Shown here piece by piece: positions 18,301-24,930 of a stretch of DNA of 64,000 bases. The notes beneath the pieces were generated by a model that worked only from the letters and a program-made list of their open reading frames with translations, ran no database searches and was not told the DNA's origin. A program made the position numbers and the translations under genes. The stretch spans positions 3,345,501 to 3,409,500 of the forward strand of contig JAOTOL010001634.1 in NCBI GenBank assembly GCA_034440575.1. Reading direction: 5' to 3'. Source of the DNA: Imbricaverruca yamaguchii. Its lineage: Eukaryota; Arthropoda; Thecostraca; Neoverrucidae. Each line of letters begins with the position of its first letter. The first letter of the stretch is position 1.

Positions 18301-21180
18301 TACGATGGCGATGTGTACGGCGTCAAGGTGGTGATGGAGGATGACCAAACGGACAAGCTGCTCTGCAACAACCTCATCACTATGCAGCATGTCTATACGG
18401 TGAGCGCCCGCCGACGCTGTTCTGCGAGTCTGGCTACATCGTGTCTTGCGGGACTGGATCAAGGGGAACGACAGCTGTCGCCCGCTCGTTAAAGCCGGAA
18501 TAGCGATGTACGAGTTATCCCACGCCTCGCTACACATTACGTCAGGCGTGGCACGTTCGCGCCGTCGTTCGCCCTTCAAACGTCGTGTTGTTGCTCATGT
18601 GCATCCGCGTCTCATCACTAGCAGTGGCAGCAGGAGCGTGCAGGCAAGTTATGTCTGCGGCGGTGGAACATGCCGCCACCAATGTCATCCCGCGCCACAA
18701 CCATCCCTCTCGCGCCACAGCACACGCTCCCATCCGAGTGAGGCCGGCTGAGATCGGTTCCGTTATTCGTCCGACTAGTTTTGCTGCAATGGGCTTTGAT
18801 TTGTGGCACGCCGGTCTGTGGTCGATTGGTCGGCGGACCTGACCTGCCCTCGGACAGGGCTGATGCGCGAGTCGTGAGTTCGGACCCGTGTGTCTCCGGA
18901 CTATTATCGGTGGGCATTCGCCACCACTGGGGAGGACTCCGAGAAGTGTTGCTCTGGTGGTGTGCTGACTGAGCAGTCCTGGTGAGCTTCCGGCTGATTA
19001 TAGTGAGAGTCAAACTGAAGGGAAAAGTGCAGGCCCACCGTCGCCTGTCGTCGTCGCAATGTTGATGGCGCTACATATGGTTGCTCAGTTGGTAGACCAG
19101 CACCAAAGTACACCCTGAGCCGTCGCGGGTGAAGCCTGAACCAGAAGAGCGCGCAGATTTGAAAGGCTGGCCATATTTGAAGTCACTTTGCTTAACAGCC
19201 ATTGCGATGAGTCTAGTCGGAGCCTTTCTCAGTTGAGGTAAGTTGTTCAGATCCAAGTTTCCAGAGGCTTTCCCTCCCTCGCTGCCGTCTGTCGTACCTA
19301 TCCTTACCAACCGATATTGGGTAACTGACCACATCATAGGTACTCCTCGTGCATTAATTTTCCGCCAATACATGTGTGAACATCACAATCCGCAATGGTG
19401 AGCATCAGCTTGATGCTTATCAACAAGATACTGTTGTAAATTAGATATGAAGACTTCATAGCGACTCATCACGAAGCAGGATGTCGATGCTCAGTTGGGA
19501 GGGATGTCGATTCTGGTTTTTTTTCAGAAGGAATTCACCCTATTTGATGAATACTTTATAACTGCAATTGGGTTTTGGGCAATTGCAATTTATCACCGGT
19601 GCGTGAGGCTTACAAAAGATAAAGCCGACTCCATCATATTTGGAATATTCGCACCCCTTGATATCATAATTTGGAAGCTGTCATATTCAATGTGACTCCT
19701 TGATCGAATGTCATCGGGAGATCGACATTGGTAGATAATTGTATACATGTTCAGGGTGCTGTTCCGTTGAATGCAATAGGCTTTGGAAGCCTCCGGGGAT
19801 GCTTTTCCATAGGGTTTATGTTCAGCTTCAGGGTGCTCAGCGAGTTTCAGTGGTGCACCCCTGAATGAACACAATTCAAATTTGGACCCGTGAAGTGACC
19901 CGTGGTGATTGATGCTGTTCCTCCTGATGTTATGCATCCGCAACAAATGGTCCGCGCATGGTGCAGTCGTTGCCGTTGGAGCCCCTCAAACGTGCCGGCG
20001 CAGGCGGGGCGGCCGGCCGTGGCTGGGAGCTGGCGTCTCGCGGGCTGCCTGTCCGTGCGGGGGCGAGCGGCCACGAGCCGGTGGTGACGCCGCGCCATCA
20101 ACAGGTGGACGGCAGCACGGTGCAGTGGACGGCGCGGGACTACACCGAGGAGACGGCGGCGTGGCGCACCTACTGCGCTCGGCTGGAGTCCGAGGCCGCC
20201 GCGCTCGACCTGGGCCGCGCCATGGACGACGGCGTCGAGATCGCCGTCGGCTCCGACATCACCGAGGCGCCGGCGGCCGGCGTGGGCGAGTCGCAGCCCA
20301 GCGGGAGGTGAGTCGCAGCCGGGCACAGTTGAGTCGCAGCGCAGCGGAGGTGAGTCGCAGCCCAGCGGAGGTGAGTCGCAGCCGGGCACAGTCGAGTCGC
20401 AGCCCAGCGGAGGTGAGTCGCAGCCAGGCGCAGTTGAGTCGCAGCCGGGCGCAGTTGAGTCGCAGCTCAGCGGCGGTGAGTCCCAGCTCAGCGGAGAGGT
20501 GGGTCGCAGCCCAGCGGAGGTGAGTCGCAGCCAGGCACAGTCGAGTCGCAGCTCAGCGGAGGTGAGTCGCAGCCCAGGCACAGTTGAGTCGCAGCTCAGC
20601 GGAGGTGAGTCCCAGCTCAGCGTACAGGTGGGTCGCAGCCCAGCGGAGGTGGGTCGCAGCCTGCTGCTAGGGAGAGTGGCTATTACAATAGACGGCATGG
20701 GGTGAGGGCCACCTCCCCTGCTGTCTGCGGAGAATGATTGACAACAGACGGCGTGGGGTGAGGGTCACATCCCCTGCTGCTGGGGAAGAGTGGCTGTTGC
20801 AACAGACGGTGTGGGATGAAGGTCACCTCCCCTGCTGCTAGGGGAGTCACTGTGACCACAGACGGTGTTGGATGAGGGTCACCTCCCTTGCTGCTGGGGG
20901 AGAATGACTGACTACAAACGGCGTGGGTGAGGGTCCACCTCCCCTGCTGCTAGGGGAGTCACTGTGACCACAGACGGTGTTGGATGAGGGTCACCTCCCT
21001 TGCTGCTGGGGGAGAATGACTGACCACAAACGGCGTGGGGTGAGGGTCCCCTCCCCTGCTGTCGGGAGGTAGTGTGGCCGTGACGACCAGGTCGGACTGT
21101 TCCTCCACCTGACCTGGCTGTGTCCGAGCAGGCTGGCCTGTGGCCGCCTGCGACCCTGCGCTGGCCGCCACCCTGACTGA
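243..21180 (+). CDS. RanBP2: RanBP2/Nup358 nucleoporin, C-terminal part (18 exons)
   Basis: RanBP2/Nup358 forms the cytoplasmic filaments of the nuclear pore, binds RanGTP through RanBDs and importins through FG repeats, and in vertebrates acts as a SUMO E3 ligase. The model joins exons 243-358, 1309-2212, 2710-2844, 3851-4005, 5292-5447, 6533-7210, 7917-8065, 9860-10067, 10589-11069, 11581-11735, 12901-13687, 14154-14339, 15251-15384, 16437-16580, 17512-17742, 18271-18399, 20105-20307 and 21132-21180. Every junction has AG at the acceptor and GT at the donor, except one GC donor after 16580, and all phases match, giving about 1665 residues with no internal stop. The 5' exons (TPR region and earlier) lie outside the window. 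Vertebrate RanBP2 ends in a cyclophilin domain; none is found here. The last junction is the least certain, because an unspliced read stops at TGA 20308. Confidence 0.9.
471..629 (+). mobile_element. tRNA-derived SINE (family A), full length, 159 bp
   Basis: The head has a tRNA-like A box (TAGCCTAGTGG) and B box (GGTTCGAGTC). Its anticodon-arm and variable-loop region resembles tRNA-Asn (CGAAAGGTTG). The body carries GTGAGAGATTGGCGACGC and the tail ends CCAATAACCAACC. A perfect 12-bp target-site duplication, AGGATCAATTTC, lies at 459-470 and 630-641, so the element is intact and fairly young. It sits in the intron after 358. Confidence 0.9.
1309..2212 (+). CDS. RanBP2: RanBP2 exon: first FG-repeat/acidic linker
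   Basis: The 904-bp exon opens after TTTCAG and closes at GGTAAGT in phase 1. It encodes a low-complexity Ala/Thr/Pro/Ser linker with scattered FG motifs (FNFGG, FSFGFGG, FKFGD, FGFGF, FKFGQ, FSFGE, LFGS), which are nuclear transport receptor docking sites. Near its first quarter is a dense acidic block of Asp and Glu runs. Codons are strongly GC-rich at the third position. Long opposite-strand frames here come from this composition. Confidence 0.85.
2710..6618 (+). CDS. RanBP2: RanBP2 second RanBD (exons 2710-2844, 3851-4005, 5292-5447 and the start of 6533-7210)
   Basis: This is a full Ran-binding domain split over four exons. The first gives HFEPVVPLPDIVETVTG, the second CRAKLYRMD, EWKERGVGEIKILRN and VLMRREQ, and the third VLKLCANH, WVWSAKDF and LAVRFKT. 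The start of the fourth gives the end helix AQQFKEVFESCQ. These are the family's signature strands: the acidic entry, WKERG, RREQVLK(I/V)CANH and the W-A-DY-like strand. DF replaces the usual DY. Junction phases are 1, 0 and 0. The first intron opens with a 34-bp minisatellite and the second ends in acceptor-bearing repeats. Confidence 0.9.
2845..3541 (+). repeat. 34-bp minisatellite starting at a RanBP2 splice donor
   Basis: About twenty units of 34 bp with core GGTCAGACGTGGTGGGGTGC fill the first 700 bases of the intron. The unit word CGGTCAG is also the sequence at the exon/intron boundary (ACCGGTCAGT). Because 34 is not a multiple of three, all forward frames cycle through one another and stay open; these are not genes. 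Confidence 0.92.
5195..5291 (+). repeat. Short array of units each ending in a 3' splice-site-like GCCACCAG
   Basis: Two units of about 40-48 bp end in GCCACCAA and GCCACCAG, after an earlier GCCACCAG near 5196-5203. The last GCCACCAG is the acceptor used at 5291. CAATACGAGT and GTGACCT recur between them. Confidence 0.75.
6533..7210 (+). CDS. RanBP2: RanBP2 exon: 12-residue tandem repeats, FG linker and start of the third RanBD
   Basis: The 678-bp exon (226 codons, phase 0 to 0) starts with the end helix of the second RanBD. It continues with seven tandem 12-residue units SFTPSQPAKPAT (the last has L for P) and one degenerate leading unit, then an Ala/Pro linker with FVFG and FRFSG. It finishes with an acidic stretch and FEPVVPLPDK, the entry of the third RanBD. 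The 36-bp DNA units are almost identical, so this coding minisatellite is recent or homogenised and may vary in copy number. Confidence 0.88.
6605..6893 (+). repeat. 36-bp coding minisatellite in RanBP2
   Basis: Seven nearly identical 36-bp units, plus a degenerate leading unit, encode SFTPSQPAKPAT. The period is twelve codons, so copy-number change keeps the frame. Confidence 0.9.
7180..10067 (+). CDS. RanBP2: RanBP2 third RanBD (end of 6533-7210, exons 7917-8065 and 9860-10067)
   Basis: The domain runs FEPVVPLPDK, then VEVRTGEEEE, SKLYRFEPG, EWKERGLGDIKLLEN, then LVMRREQVLKICLNH, WASVDYAD, ARFKTPEI and the helix EFLEAVQSAQ. It is a complete, conserved RanBD. The intron after 7210 splits the domain earlier than in the second RanBD. 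The intron after 8065 falls in phase 2 inside KIR. The end helix shares the exon with the RFKT strand, unlike in the second and fourth RanBDs. The intron 8066-9859 carries an antisense SINE. Confidence 0.9.
7488..7633 (+). mobile_element. SINE family A, 5'-truncated
   Basis: The body and tail match the copy at 471-629, but the first 16 or so bases, including most of the A box, are missing. A perfect 10-bp target-site duplication, GGATGCTTGA, flanks it (7478-7487 and 7634-7643), so the truncation happened at insertion. It lies in the intron after 7210. Confidence 0.88.
8614..8788 (-). mobile_element. tRNA-derived SINE (family B), antisense
   Basis: Read on the minus strand, the head GGCCGAGTGGTTAAGGTG is a Leu/Ser-type tRNA A-box region and GGTTCAAC fits a decayed B box. 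The body GGGCGGCGCCACTAACC is shared with the copies at 15741 and 17210. It is the most diverged of the three and I see no convincing target-site duplication. It lies in the intron 8066-9859. Confidence 0.85.
10589..11069 (+). CDS. RanBP2: RanBP2 exon: Ala/Lys/Ser/Pro repeat linker with FG motifs
   Basis: The 481-bp exon (phase 0 in, phase 1 out) follows CCCACCAG. It encodes a repeat of AAKSSPAAKPSTP type from about 10645 to 10865, then IFGGGS, FSFGSRFG and SFTFRLPSRR, and an acidic DNDEQDTG end. It is a disordered spacer with few FG sites between the third RanBD and the internal-repeat exon. The repetitive coding DNA is a second in-gene minisatellite. Confidence 0.85.
11345..11506 (+). mobile_element. 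SINE family A, full length
   Basis: It is clearly related to the copy at 471-629 over its whole length, with more substitutions (for example TAGTCTAGGGG in the A box). The target-site duplication CTGATGTYACAC lies at 11333-11344 and 11507-11518 with one mismatch. It sits in the intron after 11069. Confidence 0.88.
11581..11735 (+). CDS. RanBP2: RanBP2 exon: internal-repeat (SUMO E3, IR)-like segment
   Basis: The translation contains DEVQIVSEVQPTPEQ, an ARLQLPAGFYLYEG segment, then CPGCRGCRD. Its layout matches the IR units of vertebrate RanBP2: a V-x-I-V SUMO-interacting core, a PTxEQ turn, a leucine-rich LKLPP-like stretch and an aromatic FF-type core followed by cysteines. In vertebrates two such units form the Ubc9-binding SUMO E3 region. 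Here I see one unit, with a CxxCxxC cluster at its end. Acceptor CTACAG, donor GAGGTCAGT, phase 1 in, phase 0 out. SUMO ligase activity is inferred, not shown. Confidence 0.75.
11736..12605 (+). repeat. 22-bp minisatellite starting at a RanBP2 splice donor
   Basis: About 38 units with core GGGTCAGTCATCGCCCCGTC fill 870 bases directly after the exon that ends at 11735. The donor itself, GAG then GTCAGTCGCAGTCCCGTCCT, reads as the first unit of the array. Confidence 0.92.
12901..13687 (+). CDS. RanBP2: RanBP2 exon: major FG-repeat block
   Basis: The 787-bp exon (phase 0 in, phase 1 out) is the densest FG region of the window. It has about thirteen FG motifs, including FQFGSFAFG, FGFG, SVFG, SIFG, SLFGG and PLFGG, set in Ser/Ala/Gly-rich spacers. 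Near its end FAALAKSAETF resembles the segment before the last RanBD of vertebrate RanBP2. It probably binds importin-beta-type receptors on the cytoplasmic side of the pore. Acceptor TTTTCTTCAG, donor GGTAATT. Confidence 0.88.
14086..14147 (+). repeat. 15-bp tandem repeat before a RanBP2 acceptor
   Basis: Four copies of CTGACCCGACCCGCG end six bases before the acceptor AG at 14152-14153. CTGAC fits the branch-point consensus, so the array multiplies candidate branch points. Confidence 0.85.
14154..17577 (+). CDS. RanBP2: RanBP2 fourth RanBD (exons 14154-14339, 15251-15384, 16437-16580 and the start of 17512-17742)
   Basis: After a short acidic linker the first exon gives HFEPVVPLPELVEVRTG. 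The second gives CHRAILYRFN, EWKERGRGDFKLLHN and VLLRREQ. The third gives VHKLACNH, WVWTAVDYAD and LAVKFK. The helix TEALAGQYKEAFDSAL is completed by the exon at 17512. Phases are 1, 0, 0. The acceptor at 14153 follows a 15-bp repeat holding CTGAC. The third exon ends at a GC donor (AAG then GCGAGT at 16581), which phase and homology both require. Confidence 0.9.
15055..15195 (+). repeat. Degenerate ~37-bp tandem repeat in the RanBP2 intron
   Basis: Four units with CACTGGTCACCGACTTGTAT and CACGGACGTGG lie in the intron 14340-15250, ending about 55 bases before the exon at 15251. Confidence 0.75.
15463..15518 (+). mobile_element. 56-bp 5'-truncated SINE family A-type 3' end
   Basis: Only ATTGGCGAC, a short body and the tail TTAAGCCCAAATAATCAATC remain. 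It is flanked by CCCAYCTGGTGG at 15451-15462 and 15519-15530 (one mismatch), which shows an independent insertion. It lies in the intron after 15384. Confidence 0.75.
15741..15923 (-). mobile_element. SINE family B, full length, antisense
   Basis: The minus strand shows GGCCGAGTGGTTAAGGTGTC and GGGTTCGACTC, the A and B boxes of a Leu/Ser-type tRNA head, then a GC-rich body and a tail ending in AACCAATAAACAAGC. The target-site duplication TGGGCCRCGTCTG lies at 15728-15740 and 15924-15936, 12 of 13 identical, so the insertion is young. It lies in the intron after 15384. Confidence 0.9.
16581..16586 (+). promoter_or_regulatory. Non-canonical GC 5' splice site
   Basis: The fourth RanBD reads LAVKFK to 16580 and resumes TEALAG at 17512. 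Phase and family alignment place the junction at AAG then GCGAGT. GC-AG introns are a known minor class; no GT donor keeps the frame nearby. Confidence 0.75.
17210..17390 (-). mobile_element. SINE family B, full length, antisense
   Basis: It is nearly identical to the copy at 15741-15923. A 12-bp target-site duplication, TAAYTCCATTRG, lies at 17198-17209 and 17391-17402 with two mismatches. It lies in the intron 16581-17511, about 120 bases before the next exon. Confidence 0.9.
17512..20307 (+). CDS. RanBP2: RanBP2 acidic linker and divergent fifth RanBD/PH-like domain (exons 17512-17742, 18271-18399, 20105-20307)
   Basis: Exon 17512-17742 ends the fourth RanBD, then gives a long Glu/Asp tract and MFERHCTLSVKSGAGWK. 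The next exon gives TLGTGYLRVLYDGDVYGVKV, then LLCNNLITMQHVYT. The last gives DGSTVQWTARDY, an ARLESEAAALDLGRAM helix and an Ala/Gly tail. The order of strands (W, GxGxLRVLY, LLCNxLI, VQWTARDY, end helix) fits a RanBD or related PH fold, but WKERG and RREQ are gone. It may have lost Ran binding. This domain stands where vertebrate RanBP2 has its cyclophilin. All three junctions are phase 0. Confidence 0.8.
18060..18270 (+). repeat. Array of 3' splice-site-like units before the exon at 18271
   Basis: Units of about 40-50 bp repeat a pyrimidine run, AG and an exon-start-like ACGYTGG: CTCCTCAGACGCTGG, CTCCCCAGACGTCTG, CATCTCTAGACGTTG and finally CCTTCTCAGACGTTGGG, the used acceptor. Both intron end and exon start are copied in the decoys. 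Confidence 0.8.
20308..20660 (+). repeat. 21-bp minisatellite made of 5' splice-site consensus units
   Basis: About seventeen 21-bp units alternate GCAGCCCAGCGGAGGTGAGTC with variants such as GGGCACAGTTGAGTC. Many contain a perfect GAGGTGAGT donor. The first unit is the donor after exon 20105-20307. Confidence 0.92.
20690..21060 (+). repeat. 55-58-bp minisatellite in the last RanBP2 intron
   Basis: Six or so units share ACGGCGTGGGGTGAGGGTCA and CTCCCCTGCTGCTGGGG, running up to the last intron's acceptor region. Confidence 0.88.
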
Positions 21181-21810
21181 ACTGTTGACGGAGACGCGAT
21201 CGTCGACCGCCGCCAGCCCGCCCCACCCGCCTGCAGGTGCGCCGAACCAGCGTGTCCGTGCGGCGCCGCTACTGGGCCGACTTCAGACCATGGTGTCTGG
21301 AGTTGTGCACTCTCGTCCGTCGATGGGCCGGACGTTCTCGTTAGCAGCGCACCGTAGGGTATCGATAGCCCAGTAGTTAAACAGAGCGTCAGACATGCCG
21401 TAAGGTATGGGGTTCGATTTCCCGCGTTTCCCGAGCCTCCTGCCAGGGTGAGAGGCAGGCGACGCCGCGTGGCCCCAGCTGCTGAGTGCATCGTAAAACC
21501 GCAACCAACCACCCATCGCACTGCGTTTCCCCACCACTGGCGTTTGTTGTATTTTCTGGTGTGAACATTTGCCTTGTGAAGTTTTCCGCCCACGTGTATC
21601 CTGACGTCCACCGCCTTGTGTTCCAGACGAGGACTAGAATGTGAGGCCGTGCGGGACCTGGGAATCGCTGCATCTTGCTGGACGGTCGGCTTCTGCGGCT
21701 GGCTGTGGGCTCCAGTGTCGACATTTGGAAGTGGTTTTTATTGGAATATCACGTCAACTGTGTCCATGTTTCGGCCGTGTTCTTCATGAATAAATATATA
21801 ATGCCATAGT
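21132..21810 (+). CDS. RanBP2: RanBP2 last exon and 3' UTR (coding 21132-21180)
   Basis: With phase 2 from 20307 and acceptor GAGCAG at 21126-21131, translation gives a short tail starting RLACGRLRPC and stops at TGA 21178-21180. AATAAA at 21789-21794 followed by GT-rich sequence marks the likely poly(A) site, so the 3' UTR would be about 610 bases and includes a SINE. Another frame of this exon (ACDPALAATLTELL from about 21146) looks more protein-like but needs a phase 1 donor I cannot find. The transcript could also stop unspliced at TGA 20308. Confidence 0.45.
21357..21510 (+). mobile_element. tRNA-derived SINE with a different head but related body (family C)
   Basis: The head has TAGCCCAGTAGTTAAA and GGGTTCGATTTCC, A- and B-box-like. 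The body GGGTGAGAGGCAGGCGACGCC and the tail CGTAAAACCGCAACCAACC match family A in position and sequence, while the head differs. It lies in the proposed RanBP2 3' UTR. Confidence 0.75.
21789..21794 (+). terminator. Polyadenylation signal AATAAA of RanBP2
   Basis: AATAAA lies about 610 bases after the proposed stop codon, followed within 40-60 bases by GT-rich sequence (GTCTGTGTTCAAGTTGTGT). It is the first good hexamer downstream of the last coding exon on this strand. Confidence 0.6.
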
Positions 21811-24539
21811 CTTGTGTGACACGGCAACATAGTCTGTGTTCAAGTTGTGTACAACAGGCGCTTCGGCACTTGCTCCGCGGCGTTCAGCGAAAGATTGTGA
21901 TGTTGGGTTCATGTGAATTTCACATAGTTCAGCGGCTATGTCTGAGTGCCCTCTCAAGGGTGAAAGGAGACTCCTGTGTAATATTGTGCCCTGTCTGTGT
22001 GTACGTACCTACTTGGTAGGTGCCTTGTGTGGTGGTGGCACCGAGCGCCATATTAAGTGAGGGTCGGTTCCGTCCCTCCCACAAGTGTCCCTCCTGACTG
22101 AGGAAATTCCCGGATTCGGTTCACGTGTAGACCGAGCTTTCACCCTCTGGTCCTTGCCCCGGCCGTAATGGCCCAAGACAGCTGGCTCTGCGCCGTTAGG
22201 TTTCCTCCGGGGAGAAGGCTAGATGGGAGACAGAGAAGTTAAGTATTTGGTGCGAGAGGTTTTCCTTCTAGAGTCGCAGGAGTCCTCTAGGGCCCCTGGA
22301 ACTTCTGGCTTCCCTACTCCGAGAAGAGTGTGTCTGATAGCCACGCTCGCGTGGAATCCGCCGGCGTCGGAGCTGTCTTCCTTCGTCGGCGTGCCATGTG
22401 CCGGGCGTCCTTCTCCCCTGTCTGGTCTGTGACCACCTTATATCATGGCAGTGAGCGCGATAGTCAACGGTCATACAGCGCGAAGGTAAAGGTTCTTAGA
22501 AGCAGGCCGGCAGTCGAAATTATTCTACGTCGGAATTTAAAAGAAAAACGGCGATCACTTGAGACACGCGCCAGCCGCCCGCAGGTCCGTGTCGCTCGAC
22601 CGTTCGGTCATGTCTGACACAGCGGGCTGGTTCACCGAGAGCGGCGCCAGCGGCTGACGAAAAGTACGGCGTCGTTTGCGTCAGCCGCCGCGCGACCGGA
22701 GTCCAGGAGCACTGACTGAACGTCGACCCGGCCGTCCGGTCGGCTGTTGTTGCGGGGGCAGAATCTGCTGCGGCGGCCAGTTGCGGCAGGTAGCCAGCAT
22801 TACGATCCGCTGATGGACGGCCAAACCAGCATATATGCAGAACTGCTCTACACTGCCTTGGCGGCCCCTATTCTGTCTAAGGGACCTCTACTTTCATTTC
22901 GTCCTCTTGCATCTCGGGGTCCTATTATGTATGGGCGCATGTCACGCAATCTGAGGGGCCTCTTCTAAGTTGGGTGCTTGTCTTTCGCTTTGAATGCCTG
23001 ATTACGGTTATTGGGCCTTCGTTCTGGCCCTAGGGACCTCCATTTTAATCTCCTTGATGGCCCACTGGTTCCTCTAGATACCTATTCTTTCCCATTGAAG
23101 CCTCCGCTGGTCTTTTTTGGCGACAGGTAAACCCTTCGTTGGGGAGAGGCGGGTTATCCTGCAGTTCGGAAGACGTATTACCTTCATGGCCCTCATTTTG
23201 TGTTAAATTGGTTTCATAGGACGCTTAAAGTTCTCGTCTTGACAAGAACACTAGACTAGACATCTTGACATTAGACAAGGCCACGGACTCCTCTCCTCCT
23301 CCCACCGACCAGCAAACTATGTGCCCAAAGTATTTTATTATGAAGTGCACAAATTACTTCAACATTATCCCCCTGGTGTGCATTAAGGGAAGTCCGGTCA
23401 GAATGTTCCTTCCCTTGAAATTATTTTGCGTGAGTAATAATCATTGATTTATGTATTATGGGTATATTCGTTTTTTATTATTCTTTATATGTTTGCTAAC
23501 AAATACGATTCGGTTCGCTGATCCCTTGTCACCTTCGGATTACAACGCTCCTGGTCCTTGGAAGTGCCAGAGAGTGCGGCCTCTTGGGAGCGATATCGCA
23601 ACTCAGTTTAGTCACGGCGGCGGTAGATGGCGGGCCGAGTGACACCAGGAGCGCACCGGCCCGTCCGTTTTGGGAGTTTATCCTGGCCCGTTCTTATCCT
23701 GTTCTGAAACATCCGGGACCTACCCTTCCGTCTTGTGGCTCTCTTCCTATCTCTCCCTATGTTCACACACCAAAATCTTCCGCCCTGTGCCAAAAATATT
23801 ACGCAGTTGAAAACTTGATTGCCGTGTCCTGACTTGAAATATTTCTATGAAAATAGTTAGTAACAAAACAAAATACATCATATCTCACTGAAATTCGCAC
23901 ATATTACATCCCTTCCCTCCTGGAACAAAATGTCGGAATGGACATCCCCTCCCCGAGCCACAGACCACACAGTGACGCTTAGTGGCGTCCCTTATGCACT
24001 GCGCCACAAACATCCTCCACCTGACGCCGTCGCCCGCATCAATTATGAAAATCGAATAGACCAAGTCATATAAATTTGGTTTTTACTCGATAAACTAAGC
24101 TAGATCGATAAGCGATGCCAGAAAATAATTGCTAAGCTAGATCGGACAAGAAATTCAATGAAATTCATCCAGGAAAAATATAAGGACAATCCAAACTGTA
24201 CAACATTGAACTGCAACTTGATGCGTGTTATAGTGTTATCAGAATTGCAAATTAAAGTCGCATTCGTGTTCTGTAGGTCAAACTATATTATTCGAACACA
24301 CCTCGCAATTCATGTACGAAGAATACAGAGCATGACCCACCCTATTAAGGCATTCTGCCAAAAGAGGGCATCACCCGGTCGCTTCCATCGCTTCTGGGTG
24401 ACAAGCAACCAGAACTCCTTCAATTCCTATTTGAATATCTGGACGCTACACAACTAGCAAGAGCGCTGTAGACATCACACCATCAGCACTCGCTTTAACA
24501 CGCAATGTATGCCCGAGAAATACTCGGGAAACATGCAAA
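21811..24539. other. Intergenic sequence after RanBP2, no gene seen
   Basis: Short chance reading frames only. A GC-rich patch at about 22550-22800 could be regulatory, but I see no known motif cluster or composite motif there. The rest is AT-rich unique-looking sequence. Confidence 0.5.
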
Positions 24540-24930
24540 TAACCATCCTTGAATAGGGCCGGACGTACACGAGGAAATTTATTTTCCGATTAGAAATATA
24601 TGCCTACCTAGCGGTGCTGTCGGACGTAGATGAGTTAACTGGCTCTTGGAAAGCAAAAGCAAAGAAAAAAATAGCGTAACGTAAAACAACTACGCATAGG
24701 AGCCATTGGACGTTGAGCCGAATTGCTTTCCAATTAGAGATAAGTGGTTGCGGACTGTGCCATCGGACGTAGGTGAGCCGACACACTTAAAGAAGAAGAA
24801 AAATTAACAACGTTGCCGACTGCCGAGAGGAGCCATCGGACGTAGATGAGTCGATTTACCTTGCAGCTCATAACGTAAAACGGCTGCCCAGAGGTACAGG
24901 GGACGTAGATGAGCCGCACTGTAAGACACC
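24540..24930 (+). repeat. Degenerate tandem repeat with GGACGTAGATGAG
   Basis: About five imperfect units spaced 60-90 bases apart carry GCCATCGGACGTAGATGAG-like words at roughly 24612, 24702, 24760, 24832 and 24902. An old, decayed array. Confidence 0.6.

Noticed and set aside
21140..21376. Alternative last-exon frame (ACDPALAATLTELL)
   Set aside because: It looks protein-like but needs a phase 1 donor upstream, and the only good donor is phase 2; kept as an open alternative only.
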